From positions 1-21,060 of IMG/VR virus record IMGVR_UViG_3300042549_004129: a stretch of DNA of 21,060 nt. The stretch is one strand, 5' to 3'. This DNA is from a virus. The position numbers and the translations under genes are program-made. Under the pieces are notes generated by a model. That model did not search any database, was not told the origin of the DNA, and worked only from the letters and a program-made list of their open reading frames with translations. Numbering within the stretch: the stretch's first letter is position 1; the number at the start of each line of letters is the position of its first letter. Positions 1 to 7,274 of this stretch are shown piece after piece.

Positions 1-23
1 GTGCGATCTAATCAGGTGCTCAC

Positions 24-359
24 ATGGCTTTCGATGTAATCACACCCACTAAACTCGGCCAAGCCGCCATCACGACTGGCGTCACCACGCTGTACACCGT
101 CCCGGCCAGCACTCGCACGCTGCTCAAAGAATTCAGCATCGCCAACACAACAGGCGCGGCCATCAATGTGCGCGTTTTCTTGGTGCCGTCGGCAGGATCA
201 GCAGGCACTGGCAATGCGTTTCTTTATGACGTTTCCGTTCCTGCAAACAACACCCTGCAGTACAACGGCATCGAGGTGTTGAACGCAGGCGACACTATTC
301 AAATCCAGGCTGCATCCGCAGGCCTGACCATCATCGCCAGCGGCGCAGAAGCCACTTAA
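24..359 (+). CDS. Small virion (decoration/minor structural) protein, copy 1
   Basis: The 111-residue product has no Cys, is rich in Thr/Ala/Val, and alternates short hydrophobic stretches in the manner of a small beta-sandwich. It carries TTLYTVPASTRTLLKEFSI near the N-terminus and ends in a glycine-bounded strand (IIASGAEAT). This matches a widespread family of small phage structural proteins in which an N-terminal YTVPAG-type strand and a C-terminal 'xxASG' strand recur. It is followed 10 bases later by a paralogue with the same pattern (TTQYTA..., TIRASGREIT). Its position just before the ejection genes suggests a head decoration or head-tail joining role, which is inference. The start is preceded by a weak AGGTG at about 5 bases. 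No enzymatic motif is visible. Confidence 0.72.
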   Translation: MAFDVITPTKLGQAAITTGVTTLYTVPASTRTLLKEFSIANTTGAAINVRVFLVPSAGSAGTGNAFLYDVSVPANNTLQYNGIEVLNAGDTIQIQAASAGLTIIASGAEAT

Positions 360-369
360 GGAGAACGAC

Positions 370-702
370 ATGGCAGTCACAGCAAAACCCCTCATTGGCT
401 CCAAGCAGATGGAAGCCGCGCAGACCACGCAATACACGGCGACCAATTGCACGGCCATCATTGATAAATTCACGGCCACCAACACCAGCGCCAGCAATGC
501 GCTGATCAGCGTCAACTTGGTGAGCGTTGGCGGCACCGCAGGCGCGACCAACTTGGTCGTGGACAGCCGCGCAATTGCACCAGACGAGACCTACACCTTC
601 CCCGAGCTGGTTGGCCAAGTGCTGGCCTCTGGTGGATTCATCTCTACCACCGGCACAGCCACTGCGCTGACCATCCGCGCATCTGGCCGCGAAATCACAT
701 AA
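370..702 (+). CDS. Small virion protein, copy 2 (paralogue of the preceding gene)
   Basis: The 110-residue product has a strong AAGGAGAACGAC ribosome site. It aligns along its length with the preceding protein: TTQYTATNCTAIIDKFTATNT matches the first copy's TTLYTVP...LLKEFSIANT, and both finish with an xxxASGxE tail. Two Thr/Ala-rich all-beta copies in tandem suggest duplication and then divergence. Two forms may decorate the same lattice or form a hetero-complex, but which they do cannot be told from sequence. Structural membership is inferred from family resemblance and context. Confidence 0.72.
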   Translation: MAVTAKPLIGSKQMEAAQTTQYTATNCTAIIDKFTATNTSASNALISVNLVSVGGTAGATNLVVDSRAIAPDETYTFPELVGQVLASGGFISTTGTATALTIRASGREIT

Positions 703-712
703 GGAGATCGAA

Positions 713-1111
713 ATGGACATGCCCAAAATCATGCTCGCAGGCTTTGGTGGCCTGCCTGAATCAATGCCGTTTATCACGACAGCCGAGAACAAAAAGAACA
801 CCCAGGTGGTGATCGACGACTGGATGCTTGGCCCGGAAAACCCAAGCAACGAGCCAACGGCCAACAAGGTCTACTGGGTTGCACTTGGCAAGGCCATGCA
901 GGTTGACGAGAAAGAGGCTCGTCGTCGTCGCTGCTCGAATTGCGAGTATTACGACAACAGCACCTACAAGCAGGCCTTGATGGAGCGCATTCCGCGCAAC
1001 GATTGGGACACCGACGCTGGTTTTCGTGGCTACTGCCACAAGTTTGACTTCATCTGCCACGACTTGCGCAGCTGCCAAGCCTGGGAAGAACGCGAATTTG
1101 AGATGGATTGA
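713..1111 (+). CDS. Cys-rich HiPIP-like phage protein of unknown function
   Basis: The 132-residue product starts after AAGGAGATCGAA. The N-terminal half (about 1-70) is a plain soluble segment with no motif I recognise. The C-terminal half has a Cys signature: CSNCEYYDN, then 30 residues, then GYCHKFDFICHDLRSCQAW. The C-x2-C-x30-C-x12-C spacing, the aromatic after the second Cys and the final C-x-A-W resemble the iron-sulfur ligand layout of high-potential iron-sulfur proteins (C-x2-C-x16-C-x13-C in the classical family), with a longer middle loop and one extra Cys. A four-Arg run lies directly before the first Cys. No export signal is visible, whereas classical HiPIPs are periplasmic, so a zinc-binding fold is the main alternative. 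The gene sits within structural genes, so virion association is possible. Confidence 0.65.
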   Translation: MDMPKIMLAGFGGLPESMPFITTAENKKNTQVVIDDWMLGPENPSNEPTANKVYWVALGKAMQVDEKEARRRRCSNCEYYDNSTYKQALMERIPRNDWDTDAGFRGYCHKFDFICHDLRSCQAWEEREFEMD

Positions 1112-1123
1112 CAGGGAATGCAA

Positions 1124-1651
1124 ATGTGGGACAATAGCTGCACTGAGCCGTCCGAGCAGCCAGTAGCTCACTCGTCCAAGGATGAAGAAACGATGCTGAC
1201 TGTCTCGGAAAATCACGAAGCCAAAGCGCTTGACGCTATGGCACCAACTCGTGAAAAAATCCAAAAGCTGCAAGAGGCCATGTTGCCCATGCAGTCAAAG
1301 CAGCCAGAACCCCGTCATTTCTTTGCACCAGGCATGTACCTTCGTGAGTTGGTCGTGCCTGCTGGCATGCTTATGGTCGGCAAAATCCACAAGCACGAGC
1401 ATTTCTTGCTGGTGCTCAAAGGCAGAGCCGAAGTCATCAGTGAGTTTGGACGAATGGTGGTGGAGGCTGGACACATTTCAATTTCCCCCGCTGGCGTCAA
1501 GCGAGTTGTGCTTGCATTGGAGGACACGCAGTTTGTGACTGTCCACGTCAACAAAGATGATTCGCAAGATTTAGCGGTGATTGAAGCTGAGCACATTGAT
1601 CCAGAAATTCTGGGCCTTACTGCTCCAACTCAACAGGAGGTACTGAAATGA
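1124..1651 (+). CDS. Cupin-fold protein with degenerate metal motif
   Basis: The product is about 175 residues. I chose the ATG at 1124 because AGGGA at 1113-1117 is then 6 bases away; the in-frame ATG at 1118 would touch it. Another ATG at 1193 has AAGGA upstream. The first ~60 residues are polar and probably helical. From about residue 75 a single cupin-like beta-barrel follows: VGKIHKHEHFLLVLKGRAEV, then EAGHISISPAGVKRVV. This matches cupin motifs 1 (G-x5-H-x-H...G) and 2 (G-x5-P-x-G). The usual motif-1 Glu is Leu here, and the motif-2 His is Arg, so the classical four-ligand metal site looks incomplete. It may be structural or bind a ligand rather than catalyse. It overlaps the next gene by ATGA. 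Confidence 0.72.
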   Translation: MWDNSCTEPSEQPVAHSSKDEETMLTVSENHEAKALDAMAPTREKIQKLQEAMLPMQSKQPEPRHFFAPGMYLRELVVPAGMLMVGKIHKHEHFLLVLKGRAEVISEFGRMVVEAGHISISPAGVKRVVLALEDTQFVTVHVNKDDSQDLAVIEAEHIDPEILGLTAPTQQEVLK

Positions 1652-2355
1652 CATGGGGTTTAGTTGCAGTGGCTGGTGCCACACTCGTCACAGGTTACAT
1701 GGGCGCAGAGGCCGCAGGTGATGCCGCTTCTGCACAGGCCGGATCGGCTGAAGCAGGTATTGCAGAGCAGCGTCGCCAGTTCGACAAAATCCAAGAGTTG
1801 CTCAAGCCTTACGTTGCTGTCGGTGAGCCAGCATTAACTCAGCAGCAGGCGTTTCTTGGTATGCAAGGCCCAGAGGCCGAGCGTGCAGCCATTGATCGAA
1901 TTCGAGGCGGCGAAACATTCCAAGCGCTTGCGCGTCAAGGCGAAGAGGCAATTCTGCAAAGAGCATCGGCCACTGGTGGCCTGCGTGGCGGAAATGTCCA
2001 GGCAGCGCTCGCTCAGTTCCGTCCTCAGCTTTTGTCCGGCCTGATCGAACAGCAATACAGCCGCCTTGGTGGCTTGACCTCACTTGGCCAGCAATCTGCT
2101 GCCGGTGTTGGTACTGCTGGCCAGGCTATGGGCACAAACATCGCAAACCTGCTTGGACAACAAGGCGCTGCGCAAGCTGCTGGCGCTCTTGGCCAGGCTC
2201 AGGCTTATGGCGGAACGATCTCAGGTCTGGCAAACATTGGGGGCCAGTACTTTGGACGACAAGCCTTGCAAAATCAAAACATAGCATCCCAGTTTGGCAC
2301 GACACCAGGTTCGCAGCAAACCTCGATGCTACAAGCACAACAGGCAGGGTTCTGA
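1648..2355 (+). CDS. DNA-ejection / internal virion protein (P22 gp7-type)
   Basis: The 235-residue product begins with a hydrophobic Gly/Ala segment (about residues 3-25, VAVAGATLVTGYMGAEAAG). A coiled-coil-like stretch follows (EQRRQFDKIQELLKPYV), then the conserved core RGGETFQALARQGEEAILQR and ATGGLRGGNVQAALAQF. The tail is Gln/Gly/Ala-rich and low in complexity. This architecture is typical of the small ejected 'DNA transfer' proteins of short-tailed phages, which help carry DNA across the cell envelope. It is the first of three consecutive ejection-type genes of increasing size, the usual order in P22-like genomes. The ATG overlaps the cupin stop (ATGA), implying translational coupling. 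Confidence 0.75.
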   Translation: MTWGLVAVAGATLVTGYMGAEAAGDAASAQAGSAEAGIAEQRRQFDKIQELLKPYVAVGEPALTQQQAFLGMQGPEAERAAIDRIRGGETFQALARQGEEAILQRASATGGLRGGNVQAALAQFRPQLLSGLIEQQYSRLGGLTSLGQQSAAGVGTAGQAMGTNIANLLGQQGAAQAAGALGQAQAYGGTISGLANIGGQYFGRQALQNQNIASQFGTTPGSQQTSMLQAQQAGF

Positions 2356-2356
2356 C

Positions 2357-3766
2357 ATGGCCACACTTCCAGATTATTCGATTAACGTTGCGCAGCCGTT
2401 TGTTGAGGCCTTGCGAGGCTATCAGCTCGGCATGAGCACAGAGGCTTTGAAGCAGGAACAAATTGCAAAGCAGCAGGCCGCGCAGCAGACTATGCAGCGC
2501 CAGGAAATGCTGAACCAGGGCTACAAGTCCCTGATCAACAATCCAAACCCGACTGCTCGTGATTTCACCAATCTGGCCATGCTGCTTCCTGAAAAAGAAG
2601 CCGCAAGCATCCGCGCAAACTGGGACACGCTAAACAAAGACCAGCAAGACTCTGAGCTGCGCTTTGGTGCTCAAGTTGTTTCGGCCTTCAATTCAGGTGC
2701 ACCTCAAATAGGCATCGACCTGTTAAATCAACGGGCAGAAGCTGAGCGCAATGCAGGACGTCCTGACAAGGCAAAAACATTTGAGACCTATGCAAAACTG
2801 GCGGAGATCAATCCAAAGTTTTCAGAGGTCAACATGGGAACAATGCTCGGTGCTATTCCTGGCGGCGACAAAGTTTTAGAAGCATCAATCAAGGCTCGAA
2901 AGGCCCCGGCAGAAATTCGCACAGGCGTTGCAGGCGCAACAAAAGAAGAGCTCATCACTGCCAACACCCCGACCCGCTTGGCTTTGGAAAACACCAACAC
3001 CGCTGCACAAATCAAAAACATCGACAGCCAGATCGCAGACCGTTCTGGCCGCTTGGCGCTTGACCGCGACAAGTTGCAGACCGATGTGGAGTTGAAGCTG
3101 TTTGAACTTGGCCAAGCTGGCACAAAGCTCACACCAGACGCAAACAAGATCGTGAACGACGCGACCATTGCTGCCGTTGGTGCAGAGCAATCCGCAGGCC
3201 GCATGCTTGACCTGGCTGGCCGCATTGAATCCGCACAGGGCGGCAAAGGCTTGGGCACCAAGGCCACAGAGTGGTTCGCAGGCGCTACTGGCCGACAGGA
3301 CGAGTGGACGCAGATGCGCCAGGAATACACCCGGCTGCGCAACACCCAGGCGATCAAGTCCCTGCCACCTGGCCCTGCGACCGACAAAGACATTCAGATG
3401 GCCCTTAAGGGTTTTCCCGAAGAAACTGCCAACGCGCAGACCATCGGCTCGTTCTTGCGTGGCATGGCCAAGCTGCAGCAGTATGAAGGCGCGGCAAAAG
3501 CTGCCGAGGCTGAGTGGGTCAACTCGACCGGCTCCCTTGGCCGTGCCAAGACCGACATCAACATCGGCGGCATCCAGATTCCTGCTGGCACGACCTTCGT
3601 GGACTTTATGCGCCAGTACGGCGAGCAACGCGCACAAGGCCTGGCAGCACAGCAAGCCAACGTGGCCACACAGCAGCGCAGCTACATGCGCTGGATGAAC
3701 CCACAAACCGGCCAAGTGCCCACCCCTGGCACGCTTGGCAGCGGTACTTTCCAGCCTGGCCGCTAA
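2357..3766 (+). CDS. Internal virion / DNA-ejection protein
   Basis: The product is 469 residues. I chose the ATG at 2357, one base after the previous stop (TGACATGG), because the earlier in-frame ATG lies well inside the upstream gene. The N-terminus reads MATLPDYSINVAQPFVEALRGYQLG, then a long Gln/Lys/Glu/Ala-rich helical region (about 30-230) likely to form coiled coil. The C-terminal part is helical and ends in a Gly/Pro/Thr-rich tail. There are no Cys residues, catalytic motifs or signal peptide. The composition, length and place between the small ejection protein and the transglycosylase fit the middle ejection protein of a P22-like set, proteins held inside the capsid and released into the host envelope. 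The family assignment rests on context and style, not on a diagnostic motif. Confidence 0.72.
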   Translation: MATLPDYSINVAQPFVEALRGYQLGMSTEALKQEQIAKQQAAQQTMQRQEMLNQGYKSLINNPNPTARDFTNLAMLLPEKEAASIRANWDTLNKDQQDSELRFGAQVVSAFNSGAPQIGIDLLNQRAEAERNAGRPDKAKTFETYAKLAEINPKFSEVNMGTMLGAIPGGDKVLEASIKARKAPAEIRTGVAGATKEELITANTPTRLALENTNTAAQIKNIDSQIADRSGRLALDRDKLQTDVELKLFELGQAGTKLTPDANKIVNDATIAAVGAEQSAGRMLDLAGRIESAQGGKGLGTKATEWFAGATGRQDEWTQMRQEYTRLRNTQAIKSLPPGPATDKDIQMALKGFPEETANAQTIGSFLRGMAKLQQYEGAAKAAEAEWVNSTGSLGRAKTDINIGGIQIPAGTTFVDFMRQYGEQRAQGLAAQQANVATQQRSYMRWMNPQTGQVPTPGTLGSGTFQPGR

Positions 3767-3775
3767 GGACAAACG

Positions 3776-6700
3776 ATGGCGACACAAGCCCCAAACAGCT
3801 ACAAAGACCCGTTCTGGTCTGACCTGGCCGCTGGCACTGAGCAAAAGCTCGGCCTGCCTTCTGGCCTGCTGAAGTCTGTCTTGCTTTACGGCGAGCGCAG
3901 CAATGCTGACCAGGTGTCCGAGGCCAACGCCAAGACCCCGTTCCAGATCATCCCTGCCACGCGCAAGGCTGTGCTGGACAAGTACGGCGTCGATGCTTAC
4001 CTCAGCCCACAGAACGCAGCCGAGGCTGCTGGCCTGCTGCTCAAGGAATCGCTGCAGCGCAACAAGGGCGACATCAAGCTGGCCGCTGCCGAATATCACG
4101 GCGGCACCAACCCCAAAAACTGGGGGCCTCGCACGAAGTCTTACATCGAGCGCGTGAGTTCCGGTGTTGGCCAAGAGCAAGCCGCCACGCCTGCCACGCT
4201 CCCAGGAGGTGGCGACAGTACCTTTCAGCGCGTTATGGCAGCCCGAGGTGGTGCTGGCGCTGTTGCTGGTGGTTCTGCTATGGCCCCTGGCTCGATTCAA
4301 AACATCTTCAATGCCTACAGCTCCGGCCAGATGACGCCTGAAGAGGCGGCAGACTTTGAGGCCGACGTCAAGTCTGGCGTGCTCATGCTGCCCCGCGGCG
4401 CTGCTTTGCGTGGCCAACAGCCTGCGCCAGCTCAAGGCACGGCTGCCAGCACGCAGGTTGCCGAGCTGCCACCGACTGTGGTGGAGGCATACAACACAGG
4501 CCGCATGACCCGTCAGGAAATGATGGACTTGGAGGCCGACGTCAAGAATGGCATGGTGCGTGCACCTGCTGGCATGCAGATCAAGGGCACCGAGTCCTTG
4601 GGCGTTTTGGGTGGCATCCGTGAGGCCTTCACTGGTGCTGAGCGCCAAACGCCCACCACCCAAGCGCTGCCGGACTATGCAGGCATGCCGGAGCTCAACA
4701 CCTTCAGCATGTCCAGCTTCAAGTCGGCCCTGGGCACCATGATGACCAACCCACAGGAAACTGTGCAGGTCATCCAGTCCAACTTTCCCGGCGTGCAAGT
4801 CAGCCAGGACGAGAAGGGCAACTTCGTGCTGCAGTCGTCGATCGACGGCCAGATGTACGCCATCAAGCCCGGCTTCCAGGTGAGCGACATTCCCCGTGCT
4901 GCTGGCGCTTTGGCTGCCTTCACACCTGCTGGCCGCGCAGCAACGCTGCCAGGCATGGCTTTGGCTGCTGGTGGCACCCAGGCTGCCATCGAGGCCACAC
5001 AAGCTGCAACTGGCGGTAGGTTTGACACTGGCGAGGTGGCCACGACTGCCGTGCTTGCTCCCGTCCTGCCTGCCGCTGTTCGCGGCGTTCAGGCCGTCCG
5101 TGCTGCCCGTGCGCCCGTTACCCCTGCCGCTGGCCCTACGGCCCCGGCTGGCGCTCCTATGGGCACGGCAATGGCACCGTCTGCGCCTGCTGCGCCTGTC
5201 CGTGCTGCAGCACCAGAAGTTCCGCCAGTCCCACAAAGCAAGACAGGTACTCTGTTGGATGACTGGATTCAGAAAAGCCGTGTGCAAGCGCCCGAGACAA
5301 AGGACGTTTTCACAGCAATCAGCCGACGCGCCCAAGCAGCACCGGATGTTGATTTTGAGCTGCGTATGGTCAAAACCTCTGACGTCATTCCGACGCAGGT
5401 TGGCGACGACTACCTGAATGCTTCTTCCACATTCACAGCCGAGCAGATCGCAAAATCCCAATCGATTCAAGACATCCGTCGAGTCGAGGATGTTTTGCCG
5501 ATTCGTCTGGATGATGGCATGCGAGTGATCGATGGCAACCACCGCCATGCAGCCGCTGTCCTCAATAAAGACGAGTTCATTCCTGCCTTGGTTCCTGTTG
5601 GAAAAGGCACTGGCAAGGTTGTGAACCTGGAGTCCATCAAGCAAGGCGCACCAATCAGCTCAGCCATGCCTGCGCGTTCCGCTCAGGCTGCGCCTACAGC
5701 GCAGCCACAAGTTGCTGCCGTTCCGCCAACTGCTGCCATGACACCGCAAGAGCTGGCCACGACCGCACGCACCGCAGCCGAGGGTGGCATGGGCGCAACC
5801 CGAGCCACTTCTGTGCTGGCTGGCCAAGCCGCACCCGATCCAAAGGTGCTGGAGGCTGCCCGACGCCTTGGCATCGACGAATATTTACAGCCCGATCACC
5901 TGACCTCAAACCAGGCTTACCGTGAGCTGGCCCAAGCCGTGAAGTCCATCCCCGGCAGCCAGGCTCGCGCATCCGAGATCAAGGGCCTGGAGCAAGTTGG
6001 CCAGCGTGCCGACAACCTGATCACCGAGATCGGTGGCACCACAGACCTGAGCAGGCTCAACCAGTCCGTGCGCACGCAGCTCGACCAGACGGTGACCAAC
6101 CTGTCCAACCAAGCCGACGATGCCTACAAGGCACTGCGCACGCAGATTCCATCTCAGACTCGTGGCCAGGCTGACAACGTGCTGAACTTTGTGCAAAAGC
6201 GTGCCGACGATCTGGATGGCCCAGAAAACCTGTCCGCGCTCGAAAAAATGGTGCGCAGCAAGCTCACGCCCAAGCCCATCAAAGACGATGCAGGCAACGT
6301 CATCGGCACCCGTGCCCCGACTTATGCCCTGATCGACGACGTTCGGCGCGACGTTGGTGCTGCTGCACGCCAGGCTGGCCCATTTGCTGATGCTGACACC
6401 GGCCTTGCAAAGCAGCTTTATCGCCTGATCGACGATGACCAGTTTGCGCTGGCGCAGACCGCTGGCCAAGGCGAGAGCTATCGACTGGCCAAGAGCCTGG
6501 TGCAGATGCGCAAAGGCTTTGAAGATGACATGACTTCCTTATTTGGCCGACAGCTCGATCAGAGCCTTGTCAGCAAGCTGGAATCGGCCACCATGTCCTT
6601 ATCAAAAGGCGACGCCGACAAGCTGGCCAAGATTCTGACCGCCATCCCCAAGGACATGCGCCAGGCAGTCACAGCCTCGTCGCTGAACACCGCATTCGGC

Positions 6701-7183
6701 AAAGCCACCCAAAATGGCACGCTGAACTTCAACACCTATGCCAAGTGGTACGAGGGCCTGCTGGCCAACAAGCAGGCTTATGCTGCGCTGATGGCCAACC
6801 TGCCACAGCCTGCACGCAAGCAGCTGTCCGACCTGTACCGTGTGTCCAGCAACGTGAGCAAGGCCACCCGCGAGCGCATTACCACTGGACGCATTCAAGC
6901 CGTCCAGCAGGAGCTGCAGGGCGCTGACAACATGCTGTCGAACATCTACGGCCTGGCCAAGCGTGCAGCCGTCGGTGTGCCAATTGAGGCAGCCACAAGC
7001 CTTGTCGGCCTGCCTGGTGCTGGTATTGCGTCCGGTTTGACCGCTGCATTGACCAAGGGCAAGACAAACGCCCTCAAGGCTGCCGACGATCTGATCGCCT
7101 CGCCTGAGTTCCAGCGCCTGGCTGTTGAGGCCGTTTCCACCAACAGCAACCCATCAAGGGCTACCGTAAAAGTTTGCCGATGA
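3776..7183 (+). CDS. Large ejection protein: lytic transglycosylase + 40-residue repeats + ParB-like box (3' end frameshifted)
   Basis: The product is 1135 residues as read. Residues ~27-115 form an SLT-type lytic transglycosylase domain: LLKSVLLYGE places the catalytic Glu at E40, followed by TPFQIIPATRKAV and AAAEYHGG. It would open peptidoglycan during DNA entry. Residues ~176-215 and ~235-275 are two copies of a repeat (AYSSGQMTPEEAADFEADVK and AYNTGRMTRQEMMDLEADVK). An Ala/Pro linker follows. Residues ~525-605 resemble a ParB/sulfiredoxin-like fold, with the box VIDGNHRHAAAVL at D586-H591. The remainder is long, helical and Ala/Gln-rich, with a hydrophobic segment at ~1063-1090 (IEAATSLVGLPGAGIASGL). 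The reading frame stops early; removing one A from AAAA at 7168-7171 continues it to TAA 7272-7274, overlapping the tailspike ATG. Confidence 0.85.
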   Translation: MATQAPNSYKDPFWSDLAAGTEQKLGLPSGLLKSVLLYGERSNADQVSEANAKTPFQIIPATRKAVLDKYGVDAYLSPQNAAEAAGLLLKESLQRNKGDIKLAAAEYHGGTNPKNWGPRTKSYIERVSSGVGQEQAATPATLPGGGDSTFQRVMAARGGAGAVAGGSAMAPGSIQNIFNAYSSGQMTPEEAADFEADVKSGVLMLPRGAALRGQQPAPAQGTAASTQVAELPPTVVEAYNTGRMTRQEMMDLEADVKNGMVRAPAGMQIKGTESLGVLGGIREAFTGAERQTPTTQALPDYAGMPELNTFSMSSFKSALGTMMTNPQETVQVIQSNFPGVQVSQDEKGNFVLQSSIDGQMYAIKPGFQVSDIPRAAGALAAFTPAGRAATLPGMALAAGGTQAAIEATQAATGGRFDTGEVATTAVLAPVLPAAVRGVQAVRAARAPVTPAAGPTAPAGAPMGTAMAPSAPAAPVRAAAPEVPPVPQSKTGTLLDDWIQKSRVQAPETKDVFTAISRRAQAAPDVDFELRMVKTSDVIPTQVGDDYLNASSTFTAEQIAKSQSIQDIRRVEDVLPIRLDDGMRVIDGNHRHAAAVLNKDEFIPALVPVGKGTGKVVNLESIKQGAPISSAMPARSAQAAPTAQPQVAAVPPTAAMTPQELATTARTAAEGGMGATRATSVLAGQAAPDPKVLEAARRLGIDEYLQPDHLTSNQAYRELAQAVKSIPGSQARASEIKGLEQVGQRADNLITEIGGTTDLSRLNQSVRTQLDQTVTNLSNQADDAYKALRTQIPSQTRGQADNVLNFVQKRADDLDGPENLSALEKMVRSKLTPKPIKDDAGNVIGTRAPTYALIDDVRRDVGAAARQAGPFADADTGLAKQLYRLIDDDQFALAQTAGQGESYRLAKSLVQMRKGFEDDMTSLFGRQLDQSLVSKLESATMSLSKGDADKLAKILTAIPKDMRQAVTASSLNTAFGKATQNGTLNFNTYAKWYEGLLANKQAYAALMANLPQPARKQLSDLYRVSSNVSKATRERITTGRIQAVQQELQGADNMLSNIYGLAKRAAVGVPIEAATSLVGLPGAGIASGLTAALTKGKTNALKAADDLIASPEFQRLAVEAVSTNSNPSRATVKVCR

Positions 7184-7274
7184 GGTGAAACTCCCACGTG
7201 AAATGAGTGCGCGTGAGAAATTCATTGTTCAATCGCTGCAGGCCCAGGAGCAATTTGAACAGGAGAACCAGTAA
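7166..7274 (+). other. Out-of-frame 3' extension of the large ejection gene
   Basis: Past the AAAA run at 7168-7171 the frame offset by one base stays open, reading KFADEVKLPREMSAREKF then a Gln/Glu-rich tail ending ENQ and TAA. The TAA (7272-7274) shares its last A with the tailspike ATG, the tight junction seen elsewhere in this genome. The Lys/Glu/Gln-rich helix-like composition also fits the ejection protein better than the 11-residue tail in the annotated frame (SNPSRATVKVCR). This indicates a one-base insertion, which could be a sequencing or assembly error at the homopolymer, a natural mutation, or a +1 recoding site (AAA followed by GTT, stop five codons on). Confidence 0.7.

Noticed and set aside
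2885-5644. A 919-residue open frame on the minus strand
   Set aside because: It lies opposite two well-supported + strand ejection genes, has low-complexity Cys/His/Arg-rich composition and no ribosome site; it is an artefact of GC-rich codon use on the other strand.
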